Assembly: GCA_013399015.1 (NCBI GenBank)
Contig: VWZX01005646.1
Location: 71,230-135,229 of the forward strand
DNA: 64,000 nt
Direction: 5' to 3'
DNA from: Galbula dea
Taxonomy: Eukaryota; Chordata; Aves; Piciformes; Galbulidae
Under the pieces are notes generated by a model. It had not been told where the DNA came from. It did not search any database and saw only the letters and a list, made by a program, of their open reading frames with translations. Positions 57,201-60,071 of this stretch are shown here, piece after piece. A program made the position numbers and the translations under genes. Numbering within the stretch: the first letter of the stretch is position 1; each line of letters begins with the position of its first letter.

Positions 57201-60061
57201 TTACTTTCAATAAATTAACAATGACAGGTGGCACTACACTATGTAAACTAATAGCAATCATAGTTATTTTTCATTCTGCATAAGAGTCTGAACAGATCAG
57301 TTTGCTTATGCAAAAAGCTATCTTGGACCTTTTTCCCTAGCCCACACATTGCAGAAGTATGCCTAGCAGAGCTAGATAATGAACAGACTAAATAAAAGCA
57401 GCTGACCAGTCTGCCATCTCCAGCAGAGATACAGAGGTTTTGTACAAGACCAAAGTGCATTCATTCACAACTCTTTGCTGAACATTTCTCTAAACAAAAA
57501 AGAAAACTCATATAGTTCTTTAAGAGCATGCCTACTGAGAATACAAGTGTTTCTTGAAAGAGGTAGCACCAAGACCAAAATCAAGTAGTACTTTTTAATA
57601 TACAATACTTTGACAACACTTCAGCCCTGTTGAGGCGGAACACTTAAGACATGCAAGTTAAAGGCAGACTTCTGTAAATACACTGCCTTCTTTACTGCAG
57701 CAAAACTGCCACCCAACTGAAAGTACAAAATGAACAGGAAAGTGAGGAGTGGAGGAAGTCTGAAGTAAGAACTTTCATAGGAAGGACTGGCACATATTTT
57801 GCTCATGTAGGCTGGCAGAAGGTTACTCCTGCTTTTAGCCATAAAAATTTTATATAGGCAAAGGAAACCCAGATGCCCAGTTAAGAAGCTGTACAATGCT
57901 ATCTGCTAACTGACTTCACAGAATCAAAGAATGTTAGGAGCTGGAAGGGACCTTGAAAGATCATCTAGTCCACCCCCCCCGCCACAGCAGGATTCCCTAG
58001 ACCAGGTCACACAGAAAAACATCCAGACAGGTTTTGAATATCTCCAGAGAAGGAGACTCCCCAACCTCTCTGGGAAGTCTGTTCCAGTGCTGTGGCACCC
58101 GAACTGGGAAAAAATTTCTCCGTATATTCACACGGAATCTCCTATGCTTCAACTTACAACCACTGCCCCTTGTCTTGTCACTGGGCTTCACTAAGAGCCT
58201 CATCCCATTTCCCTGACACGTACCCTTCACATATTTAAAAGCATAGACGAGGTCACCCCTTAGCCTCCTCTTCTCCAAGCTAAAGAGACCCAGCTCCCTC
58301 AGCCTTTCCTTATCAGAAAGATGTTCCAGCCCCTTAAACCTCTTGGTGGCTCTGTGCTGGATTCTTTCAAGCAGTTCCCTATCCTTCTTAAACTGAGGGG
58401 CCCAGAACTGGACACAATATTCCAGACGCGGCCTCACCAGAGTAGAGTAAAGGGGCAGAAGAACCTCTCTCAACCTACTGACCACACCCCTTCTAATACC
58501 CCCCAGAATCCCATTGGCCCTCTTGGCCACAAGAGCACACTGCTGGCTCACGGTCATCCTTCCATCTACCAGGAGCCCATGGTCCCTTTGCCCTTCACTG
58601 CTCTCCAGCAGGTCAGTCTCCAACCTATACTGATCCATGGGGTTGGTCTTTCCCAGGTCCAAAACTCGACACTTGGCCTTGTTGAATTCCATTCAGATTC
58701 TCCCTGCCCAACTCTCCAGCCTAAGTCATGCTGAATGGCATGAATGGCAAGTTGAACGACAACAACTCTGACAACAGTCTTAAACTCTTCCCCACGAGGC
58801 CACCCCTCCTTCCATGATCTGTAGACTCTCTTCTTCCACTTGAGTTTGCCCAGCAGTTCCCTACCTAACCAAGCAGGTCTCCTGGCTCCCTTCCTCGATT
58901 TTCTACGTGTTGGGATGCTCTGATCTTGAGCTTGGAAGAAGTGGTCCTTGAATGTTAACCAACTCTCTTGAGCCCCTTTATCTTCTAGTACCTTGTCCCT
59001 TGACATTTTCCCCAGCAACTTCTTGAATAGATCAAAGTTGGCCCTGCTGAAGTCCTTCATGCCAACTTCATGAAGTTCAACAAGACCAAGTGCAAGGTTC
59101 CGCATCTGGGTCTGGGCAATCCCAAGCACTGATATAGGTTGGGCGGAGATCAGCTTGAGAGTAGCCCTGAGGAAAGGGACATGGGGTGCTGGTGCATAAG
59201 AAGCACAACATGAGCTGCCAGTATGCACTTACAGCCCAGAGGGCCAACTGTATCCTGGTCTGCATCAAGAGGAGTGTGTCCAGCTGGTCGAGGGAGGTGA
59301 TTCTCCTCAGAAATATCAGAAATTCTCCCAGAAAGCTGGTGAAGGACTCTTTTGGATGTCAGGTAGTGATAGGACTATCAGGAATGGATATAAACTAGAG
59401 GAGGGTAGATTTAGATTGGATATCAGGAGGAAGTTTTTGCACTGTTAGGGTGGTGAGACACTGGAACAGGTTCCCCGGAGAAGTTGTGGAAGTCCCATCC
59501 CTGGAAGTTTTTAAGGCCACGCTGGATGGGGCTCTGGGCAAACTAATCTAGTGGAAGGTGTCCTTGCCAGGCAGGTGGGTTGGAACTAGATGGTCTTTAA
59601 GATCCCTTCCAACTCTGACAATACTATGATTCTACGACTCATGGGTAATCACAGATCTCTAGCTGCAAGATGCTGGCTATGCTCTTCCACCGCAATGCTC
59701 TGTTCTGTCACCCAAAAGCAACATGCAACAGCCCTCACAAAAGAACTGAATCACTGTTCATTTGGCCTGCCATCTGACATTATGCTCTTATATTCAGAGG
59801 TGGTTTTATAAGTTTATGTGGCAGTGGAGGGCATCAATAAAAGAGACAGCACACACAATCCATGCACACACATTCCCCCAAGCGCTTACCTCTGCTGAAA
59901 CGGAAGAGATTTACAAAAGAGCTGTAGGCTGATTTAAAAGGAGGCTCATCCTGGTCAGGTGTCAGGGGTTTGAAGTGAGTGAGATGAGATGGGCTACTAG
60001 GAGAGTGAGGTAGATCACTGGTAGAATCCAGTGTTGGAGACCGTTTGTCATCTGCAGCCAT
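1..60061 (-). CDS. PIKFYVE: PIKFYVE, 1-phosphatidylinositol 3-phosphate 5-kinase, coding span (39 exons, 3' end cut by window)
   Basis: This lipid kinase phosphorylates PtdIns3P to PtdIns(3,5)P2 on endosomes and lysosomes, in a complex with VAC14 and FIG4 (family knowledge). The sequence shows 39 exons with GT-AG borders and matching phases, reading 2042 codons plus 2 nt. Domains by my residue count: FYVE finger about 160-225 (WxxD at 165-168, RRHHCR at 186-191, four CxxC pairs), DEP 361-450, TCP-1 chaperonin-like about 615-870, Cys/His-rich linker about 1227-1480, PIP kinase domain from about 1660. The glycine-rich GGKSGAAFY loop, the FILKQM lysine (about 1897), FDLKGS and IDYSLLVG are all intact. 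No stop or frameshift interrupts the reading, so the gene looks functional. Human PIKFYVE is about 2098 residues. The remaining kinase C-terminus (about 75 residues in the human protein) and the 3' UTR lie left of position 1. Confidence 0.98.
225..1518 (-). other. PIKFYVE intron 39
   Basis: 1.3 kb with no repeat or exon recognised. The 68-codon minus frame at 506-712 shows no similarity to known kinase exons. Confidence 0.55.
1519..1647 (-). CDS. PIKFYVE: PIKFYVE exon 39 (kinase domain)
   Basis: Exactly 43 codons, phase 0 on both sides, from KPTALAKILGVYRIGY to ENLFYGRKMAQ. The acceptor is ttag and the donor gtaagaac. It encodes the kinase strand and helix region that precedes FDLKGS. Confidence 0.97.
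1906..2009 (-). CDS. PIKFYVE: PIKFYVE exon 38 (kinase domain, catalytic lysine)
   Basis: Encodes DDRFILKQMPRLEVQSFLDF through NAVQQK. The lysine of FILKQM, about residue 1897 in this model, is the ATP-binding lysine of PIP kinases. The exon starts with two bases of a split Asp codon and ends in phase 0 before gtatt. Confidence 0.97.
2709..2885 (-). CDS. PIKFYVE: PIKFYVE exon 37 (kinase domain, glycine-rich loop)
   Basis: Encodes FSDANAKFYCRIYYAGEFHK, the conserved SSEEDFIRSLSHS stretch and the nucleotide-binding loop RGGKSGAAFYVTE. The acceptor is ttttgcag and the donor gtaaatg. 177 nt, with a split Gln codon at the start and a split Asp codon at the end. Confidence 0.97.
3297..3356 (-). CDS. 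PIKFYVE: PIKFYVE exon 36
   Basis: A 60-nt exon reading DIEGGDGQKKQLVNPHVEL, with split codons on both sides that join exons 35 and 37 in frame. Donor gtgagt. A CR1 fragment begins only 47 bp upstream of its acceptor. Confidence 0.96.
3403..4262 (-). mobile_element. CR1 LINE fragment (intron 35)
   Basis: The left end has the CR1 3' tail (agaatcatagaatca) and GGTTGGAAGAGACCTC. Minus-strand frames give RxSGFKMKQGRFRLDIRRNF and NSILACIKNRVTSRTREVIV, the C-terminal part of the CR1 reverse transcriptase protein. 5'-truncated and broken by frameshifts. Same strand as PIKFYVE. Confidence 0.93.
4739..4903 (-). CDS. PIKFYVE: PIKFYVE exon 35
   Basis: Encodes KKPSSVLSFFRGTGGKSPDL, then SSQKKETLRGADSAYYQVGQ and a less conserved acidic tail. 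165 nt, acceptor actgtag, donor gtacaag. This is the variable insert region of the kinase domain typical of type III PIP kinases. Confidence 0.97.
5557..5648 (-). CDS. PIKFYVE: PIKFYVE exon 34
   Basis: Encodes MSDNKPKSSSPVRLPEANTG and an acidic end, 92 nt, acceptor tgttcag, donor gtaagacc. Ser/Pro-rich insert between kinase motifs; conserved core KSSSPVRLPE. Confidence 0.95.
6107..6190 (-). CDS. PIKFYVE: PIKFYVE exon 33
   Basis: Encodes CKEYRNALDELSKASLKNSS and EEGLQPN. 84 nt, acceptor ccctttcag, donor gttacatg. The split Ser codons on both sides fit exons 32 and 34. Confidence 0.97.
6641..6736 (-). CDS. PIKFYVE: PIKFYVE exon 32 (start of kinase fold)
   Basis: Encodes DPDKHYLMYEHERVPIAVCE then KEPSSIIAFAL. 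96 nt, acceptor cgtttag, donor gtactgg. Strongly conserved beginning of the PIP kinase domain. Confidence 0.97.
7841..7961 (-). CDS. PIKFYVE: PIKFYVE exon 31
   Basis: Encodes VFDGHSLGSTDSQVKEKSTM then KAILANFLPGNSYNPIPFP. 121 nt, acceptor ctgttccag, donor gtaagtac. Confidence 0.97.
8132..8275 (-). CDS. PIKFYVE: PIKFYVE exon 30
   Basis: Encodes DRFLTTLSSQSSTGSTHLQL, then a variable stretch ending TTSSSE. 144 nt, acceptor actctcag, donor gtatagtt. Ser/Thr-rich linker ahead of the kinase domain. Confidence 0.97.
8869..8929 (-). CDS. PIKFYVE: PIKFYVE exon 29
   Basis: Encodes ISSMDASPRNASPALQNGEK. 61 nt, acceptor ttcctag. The donor gtctgttg is weak, lacking the usual purine and G at +3 and +5. 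CAGCAG just inside the exon could be mistaken for the acceptor, but only the upstream tag restores the family sequence K-ISSMDASPRN. Confidence 0.94.
9933..10023 (-). CDS. PIKFYVE: PIKFYVE exon 28
   Basis: Encodes LQDLFQQEKGRKRPSVPPSP then GRLRQGEESK. 91 nt. The acceptor is a T-rich tract ending taag; a second AG lies 7 nt inside but would break the frame. Donor gtatgagt. Confidence 0.96.
10550..10704 (-). CDS. PIKFYVE: PIKFYVE exon 27
   Basis: Encodes MEEGEFRNWTEKIQARLLSS through AKKQGLCEMLQAWNN. 155 nt, acceptor ttggcag, donor gtaagagg. Predicted helical segment. Confidence 0.97.
10781..10889 (-). CDS. PIKFYVE: PIKFYVE exon 26
   Basis: Encodes VSQVYLAVDDRLASLKTDTF then SKTREEKMEDLFAQKE. 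109 nt, acceptor gtccacag, donor gtaatag. Only 76 bp separates it from exon 27, the shortest intron in the gene. Confidence 0.97.
10890..12156 (-). other. PIKFYVE intron 25
   Basis: 1.27 kb with nothing recognised. Confidence 0.55.
12157..12270 (-). CDS. PIKFYVE: PIKFYVE exon 25
   Basis: Encodes YSPIRLLEVCVPLPKIYIKR then QAPSKVSILQDLKDFSQ. 114 nt, acceptor ttctcag, donor gtaagc; the split Ser and Lys codons match the neighbours. Confidence 0.97.
12615..12653. repeat. Perfect 13-bp inverted repeat (hairpin) in intron 24
   Basis: Arms cctgctggattaa (12615-12627) and ttaatccagcagg (12641-12653) pair without mismatch around a 13-nt loop. Could be a small non-autonomous element end or a hairpin RNA; nothing else identifies it. 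Confidence 0.6.
12787..12965 (-). CDS. PIKFYVE: PIKFYVE exon 24 (Cys/His-rich region)
   Basis: Encodes VTPVVPLSNDSWSMSFAKYL through the conserved ANAEPCGHSIHHDYHQYFSY. 179 nt, acceptor tttttcag, donor gtgagatc. Part of the conserved Cys/His region shared with yeast Fab1. Confidence 0.97.
13941..14275 (-). mobile_element. CR1 LINE 3' fragment (intron 23)
   Basis: Starts with catagaatcatagaatggcc and ggttggaagggacctt. The minus-strand frame contains KEGNFRLEIKRNFFTRRVVR. Short 5'-truncated copy. Confidence 0.92.
14625..14796 (-). CDS. PIKFYVE: PIKFYVE exon 23 (Cys/His-rich region)
   Basis: Encodes PSYQCPSMFCETPMVHHIRR through YSWCRLCKQ. 172 nt, acceptor ctccaag, donor gtaagg. An internal ccag 13 nt inside is not used, because PSYQ is needed to match the family. 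Confidence 0.97.
15530..15957 (+). mobile_element. CR1 LINE 3' fragment (intron 22)
   Basis: The plus-strand frame DRTRGNGSKLCQGKFRSDIR then WNRLPKEVVESLSLEVF, ending with a degraded aattctgtgatt tail. Antisense to PIKFYVE. Confidence 0.93.
16235..16306 (-). CDS. PIKFYVE: PIKFYVE exon 22
   Basis: Encodes IVTMEFYGKNDLTLGIFLER then YCF. 72 nt, acceptor gctacag, donor gtgagg. Highly conserved. Confidence 0.97.
16307..17457 (-). other. PIKFYVE intron 21
   Basis: 1.15 kb; a 16-base T run at 16411-16426 on the plus strand, otherwise nothing recognised. Confidence 0.55.
17458..17558 (-). CDS. PIKFYVE: PIKFYVE exon 21
   Basis: Encodes VDCLSPVNHQRLCVLFSSSS then TQSSNAPSACVSP. 101 nt, acceptor ctaccag, donor gtatgaaa; the Trp codon is split into exon 22. 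Confidence 0.97.
17559..18939 (-). other. PIKFYVE intron 20
   Basis: 1.4 kb, AT-rich, with a short A-rich tract near 18790-18840; no repeat family or exon recognised. Confidence 0.55.
18940..20126 (-). CDS. PIKFYVE: PIKFYVE exon 20 (large exon: end of chaperonin-like domain plus long linker)
   Basis: A 1187-nt exon (395 codons), also the largest exon in mammalian PIKFYVE. It opens with QTKTLMFFEGCPQHLGCTIK, the end of the TCP-1-like domain, and MDEFAMPPTL. A fast-evolving Ser/Glu-rich stretch of roughly 150 residues follows. It returns to conserved blocks: FRDPLQDDTGLYVMEEVTSS, ELKDVILCISPVMMFREPFL, PEQVYWSPLLNKEYKELESR, GLQGMNGSIQAK, and SHELVNTRIAEHLGDSQSLA, ending in SSWTHK. The acceptor is aattcaag behind an A/T-rich tract and the donor is gtaagatt. 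This middle part of the family has no known enzyme motif. Confidence 0.98.
20770..20850 (+). mobile_element. CR1 LINE tail remnant (intron 19)
   Basis: About 80 bp of the CR1 3' end: ggttggaccagata, caaggtcccttccaa, then degraded tail repeats. Confidence 0.65.
21267..21393 (-). CDS. PIKFYVE: PIKFYVE exon 19 (chaperonin-like domain)
   Basis: Encodes QVLDRVSRMTQGDLVMSMDQ through CHKFYMQVFQLPN. 127 nt, acceptor ttttacag, donor gtgagt. Confidence 0.97.
21897..22037 (-). CDS. PIKFYVE: PIKFYVE exon 18 (chaperonin-like domain)
   Basis: Encodes EREFLKNYVQRIVDVRPNLV then LVEKTVSRIAQDMLLEHGIT. Exactly 47 codons, phase 0 on both sides, acceptor ctacag, donor gtgagc. Resembles the apical part of group II chaperonins. 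Confidence 0.98.
22767..22787 (-). other. PIKFYVE: Candidate 21-nt in-frame microexon of PIKFYVE (intron 17)
   Basis: On the minus strand a pyrimidine-rich tract ending ctcttgcacag is followed by 21 bases (seven codons, NFEKLPD) and then gtgagc. Length and phase (0/0) fit exactly between exon 17 (ends CAG) and exon 18 (starts GAA). The UGC just before the acceptor AG matches the SRRM4-type neuronal microexon signal. No transcript evidence is available here, so this is inference. Confidence 0.35.
23770..24048 (+). mobile_element. CR1 LINE 3' fragment (intron 17)
   Basis: The plus-strand frame holds SDRTRGNGLKLCQGRFRLDI and WNRLPREVVESPSLEVFKK; the tail is gattctgtgattctgt. Only about 30 bp separate it from the exon 17 donor. 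Frame little damaged, so a fairly young copy of the same type as the one at 15530. Confidence 0.93.
24078..24185 (-). CDS. PIKFYVE: PIKFYVE exon 17 (chaperonin-like domain)
   Basis: Encodes MNSCLKNPKILLLKCSIEYL then YREETKFTCIDPIVLQ. Exactly 36 codons, acceptor tttttag, donor gtgagagc. A CR1 3' end lies about 30 bp past its donor. Confidence 0.97.
24879..24953 (-). CDS. PIKFYVE: PIKFYVE exon 16 (chaperonin-like domain)
   Basis: Encodes IPGGKKFDSMVVNGFVCTKN then VAHKK. Exactly 25 codons, acceptor ttgttag, donor gtaactc. Confidence 0.97.
24954..26204 (-). other. PIKFYVE intron 15
   Basis: 1.25 kb; a 16-base A run at 25275-25290 is the only notable feature. The overlapping plus-strand frames at 25.85-26.3 kb look like chance. 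Confidence 0.55.
26205..26385 (-). CDS. PIKFYVE: PIKFYVE exon 15 (chaperonin-like domain)
   Basis: Encodes SANHNHMMALLQQLLYNESL through DDDMDIRQFVHIKK. 181 nt, acceptor tttacag, donor gtaagt after AAA. Confidence 0.97.
26727..26856 (-). CDS. PIKFYVE: PIKFYVE exon 14
   Basis: Encodes SLFNRRVEEKSKELFFTPLG then WHHSNLDLLREENGEKQAME. 130 nt, acceptor cttacag, donor gtaagaa; the Leu codon is split into exon 15. Confidence 0.97.
28110..28172 (-). CDS. PIKFYVE: PIKFYVE exon 13
   Basis: A 63-nt exon reading YLNPENGGQQMFSISDAFIK, with split Glu codons at both ends. Acceptor ctttcag, donor gtaagg. Intron 12, upstream, is the longest in the gene. Confidence 0.96.
29918..30180 (+). mobile_element. CR1 LINE 3' fragment (intron 12)
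   Basis: Has gacaagacaaggggcaatag, then cagactgcccagagaggttgtgg and ggtcccttccaacccctaacattctgtg. Antisense to the gene. Confidence 0.9.
30772..31733 (+). mobile_element. Solo LTR of an endogenous retrovirus (intron 12)
   Basis: 962 bp beginning TGTATTGGGTTTGCATGGC and ending TTAAACCACA, with typical TG...CA ends. It is flanked by a perfect 6-bp duplication ATGTAG (30766-30771 and 31734-31739). No internal gag, pol or env sequence is present, so two LTRs have recombined to one. It resembles an LTR type common in neoavian genomes; 6-bp duplications suit beta/ERVK-like elements. It lies antisense to PIKFYVE. Short open frames inside are LTR sequence, not genes. Confidence 0.9.
34833..35000 (-). 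CDS. PIKFYVE: PIKFYVE exon 12
   Basis: Encodes SASPSKRTSVSSFQSTMDSD, SAASISLNVELDNVNFHIKK and HSKYPHVPPHPADQK. 168 nt, acceptor ctaaaag, donor gtatgagg. GC content is clearly above the surrounding intron. Confidence 0.97.
35492..35639 (-). CDS. PIKFYVE: PIKFYVE exon 11
   Basis: Encodes STEFSETPSPDSDSVNSVEG through IKFDDSDTEQIADEGEDNLA. 148 nt, acceptor cttctag, donor gtgagt. Acidic linker after the DEP domain. Confidence 0.97.
35640..37340 (-). other. PIKFYVE intron 10
   Basis: 1.7 kb with no repeat or exon that I recognise. Confidence 0.55.
37341..37452 (-). CDS. PIKFYVE: PIKFYVE exon 10 (DEP domain, second half)
   Basis: Encodes VQAIAIGQALVDGRWLECVS then HHDNLFRDEYALYRPLQ. 112 nt, acceptor cctccag, donor gtaaaag. 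Completes the DEP fold begun in exon 9. Confidence 0.97.
38223..38380 (-). CDS. PIKFYVE: PIKFYVE exon 9 (DEP domain, first half)
   Basis: Encodes DSVQLKDLWKKICHHNSGME, DHRYWLRTHPNCIVGKELVN and WLIRNGHITT. 158 nt, acceptor gtcaag, donor gtaacc. The VGKELVNWL core is the DEP signature. Confidence 0.98.
38381..40991 (-). other. PIKFYVE intron 8
   Basis: 2.6 kb of AT-rich unique-looking sequence; no repeat, RNA gene or exon recognised. Confidence 0.6.
40992..41130 (-). CDS. PIKFYVE: PIKFYVE exon 8 (conserved RxRxxS motif)
   Basis: Encodes SASITNLSLDRSGSPMVPAY through TNEDERKILL. 139 nt, acceptor attacag, donor gtaccttt. With exon 7 it forms RNRSAS, an RxRxxS motif matching the Akt-regulated serine reported at human position 318; here it is about residue 317. 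The open intron on both sides makes a long reading frame that is not itself coding. Confidence 0.97.
42838..43150. other. Unassigned GC-richer block in intron 7
   Basis: About 310 bp, markedly richer in G/C than the flanks and abutting the CR1 at 43155. It has no frame or motif I recognise. Probably older repeat sequence into which, or next to which, the CR1 inserted. Confidence 0.35.
43155..43560 (+). mobile_element. CR1 LINE 3' fragment (intron 7)
   Basis: Has gaaggctccagggagacctt, the frame KLEEGRFRVDIRKKFFTVRV, and the tail attctttgattctgtgat. An extra 22-bp hairpin interrupts the region before ggaccagatgg. Confidence 0.9.
43462..43484. repeat. 9-bp perfect hairpin inside a CR1 copy
   Basis: Arms agatgtacc and ggtacatct around tgaag. 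Not seen in the other CR1 copies in this window. Confidence 0.6.
45007..45096 (-). CDS. PIKFYVE: PIKFYVE exon 7
   Basis: Encodes LIHSDSSTTTLSTRLGSVQE then DAGKSPARN. 90 nt, acceptor cttgcag, donor gtaaac. The split codons match exons 6 and 8. Confidence 0.96.
45446..46440 (-). mobile_element. CR1 LINE fragment with part of reverse transcriptase (intron 6)
   Basis: The 3' tail is at the left (agtatcacagaattgtcag). The minus frame contains SGVPQGSGMGLVLFNIFFVD and the RT catalytic FADDTKL block, then MKFNKTKCKVLHLGRGNPKH. About 1 kb, 5'-truncated, with frameshifts further on. The longest RT segment in the window. Confidence 0.95.
48078..48277 (+). mobile_element. CR1 LINE 3' fragment (intron 6)
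   Basis: Has cccagttcaggtgacagagc, aacagactgcccagagaga and ttccaactcctaatattctgtgattct. Same subfamily as the copy at 29918. Confidence 0.9.
48718..48925 (-). CDS. PIKFYVE: PIKFYVE exon 6 (end of FYVE finger and Ser-rich segment)
   Basis: Begins DLRACTYCRKI, giving the last CxxC pair of the FYVE zinc finger (about 220 and 223). It continues STDSNSIGEDLNALSDSACS through GSRKASRNIFLEEDLTW. 208 nt, acceptor ccatag, donor gtaaag. Confidence 0.97.
49660..49831 (-). CDS. PIKFYVE: PIKFYVE exon 5 (FYVE zinc finger)
   Basis: Contains YWMPDSQCKECYDCSEKF, the PtdIns3P-binding FRRRHHCRLCG and IFCSRCCNQEIPGKF. The WxxD and RRHHCR hallmarks are both intact, so PtdIns3P-dependent endosome targeting should be kept. 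172 nt, acceptor cttgtag, donor gtgggt. Confidence 0.98.
50171..50262. repeat. Low-complexity A/C-rich tract (intron 4)
   Basis: About 90 bases almost free of T and G, made of A runs and CACCA units. Simple-sequence DNA. Confidence 0.7.
50945..51086 (+). mobile_element. 3' end of an RTE-type LINE (intron 4)
   Basis: Codons from 50951 encode a zinc-knuckle pattern C-x2-C-x3-C-x8-H-x3-C containing CNRTCLSRIGLFSH, typical of the C-terminus of RTE-clade reverse transcriptase proteins. The stop TAG is at 51035-51037. Then comes a very short UTR with ttcgttcgcgaag and an (ATG)n tail at 51073-51085. It is rich in CpG compared with its surroundings. 5' truncation is severe. Avian RTE (AviRTE) is the likeliest family, by inference. 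Confidence 0.55.
52673..52791 (-). CDS. PIKFYVE: PIKFYVE exon 4
   Basis: Encodes NRRKVEPPLGGHDPRTAVQL then RSLSTVLKRLKEIMEGKSQ. 119 nt, acceptor cttccag, donor gtacttat. A short basic helix precedes the FYVE finger. Confidence 0.97.
52792..56442 (-). other. PIKFYVE intron 3
   Basis: 3.65 kb with no recognised repeat or exon, except a low-complexity A/C-rich tract at about 54960-55030. Confidence 0.6.
56443..56622 (-). CDS. PIKFYVE: PIKFYVE exon 3
   Basis: Encodes DGRLSSPAERAEAGQSDPQV through SYKKQLTGELQRRSSATL. 180 nt, acceptor accccag, donor gtaatt. The first part (DGRLSSPAERAEAGQSDPQ) is not obviously alignable to the mammalian protein I remember; the end (RTQSVRSP-YKKQL-ELQRRSS type) is. 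Confidence 0.94.
57916..59064 (-). mobile_element. CR1 LINE with internal deletion (intron 2)
   Basis: From the 3' tail at 57916 to about 58735 it carries the RT C-terminal part in one open frame (231 codons, starting MEFNKAKCRVLDLGKTNPMD). From about 58745 to 59064 it carries the segment between endonuclease and RT (DFSRANFDLFKKLLGKM, RRPAWLGRELLGKLKWKKR). The RT core with the catalytic motif is missing between the two blocks. Confidence 0.88.
59065..59641 (+). mobile_element. CR1 LINE fragment, head-to-head with the previous one (intron 2)
   Basis: Starts at cttcatgaagttcaacaagaccaagtgc (the MKFNKTKC block) and runs through the 3' end with agatcccttccaac and an actatgattctac tail. Same subfamily as the minus-strand copy at 45446, sharing the tttggatgtcaggtagtgat segment. 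Confidence 0.9.
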
Positions 60062-60071
60062 TTCACATGCC
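59890..60071 (-). CDS. PIKFYVE: PIKFYVE exon 2 (start codon)
   Basis: The first ten bases (60062-60071) are 5' UTR; translation starts at the ATG at 60061-60059. It reads MAADDKRSPTLDSTSDLPHS through SAYSSFVNLFRFSR. The start is supported by similarity to the known N-terminus MATDDKTSPTLD and a good context (G at -3, G at +4). The acceptor is ctctctccag and the donor gtaagcgc. An AUG-UGA minimal ORF lies directly upstream. Confidence 0.97.
60063..60068 (-). promoter_or_regulatory. Start-stop upstream ORF (AUG-UGA) in PIKFYVE 5' UTR
   Basis: The six bases ATGTGA sit one base before the main ATG, in a different frame, with G at -3. Elements made only of a start and a stop codon are known to stall ribosomes and lower or tune initiation; here that is inference. 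Confidence 0.5.

Noticed and set aside
57997..59228. Open frames of 231 and 220 codons taken as a host gene
   Set aside because: They match CR1 reverse transcriptase protein and lie within the inverted CR1 pair.
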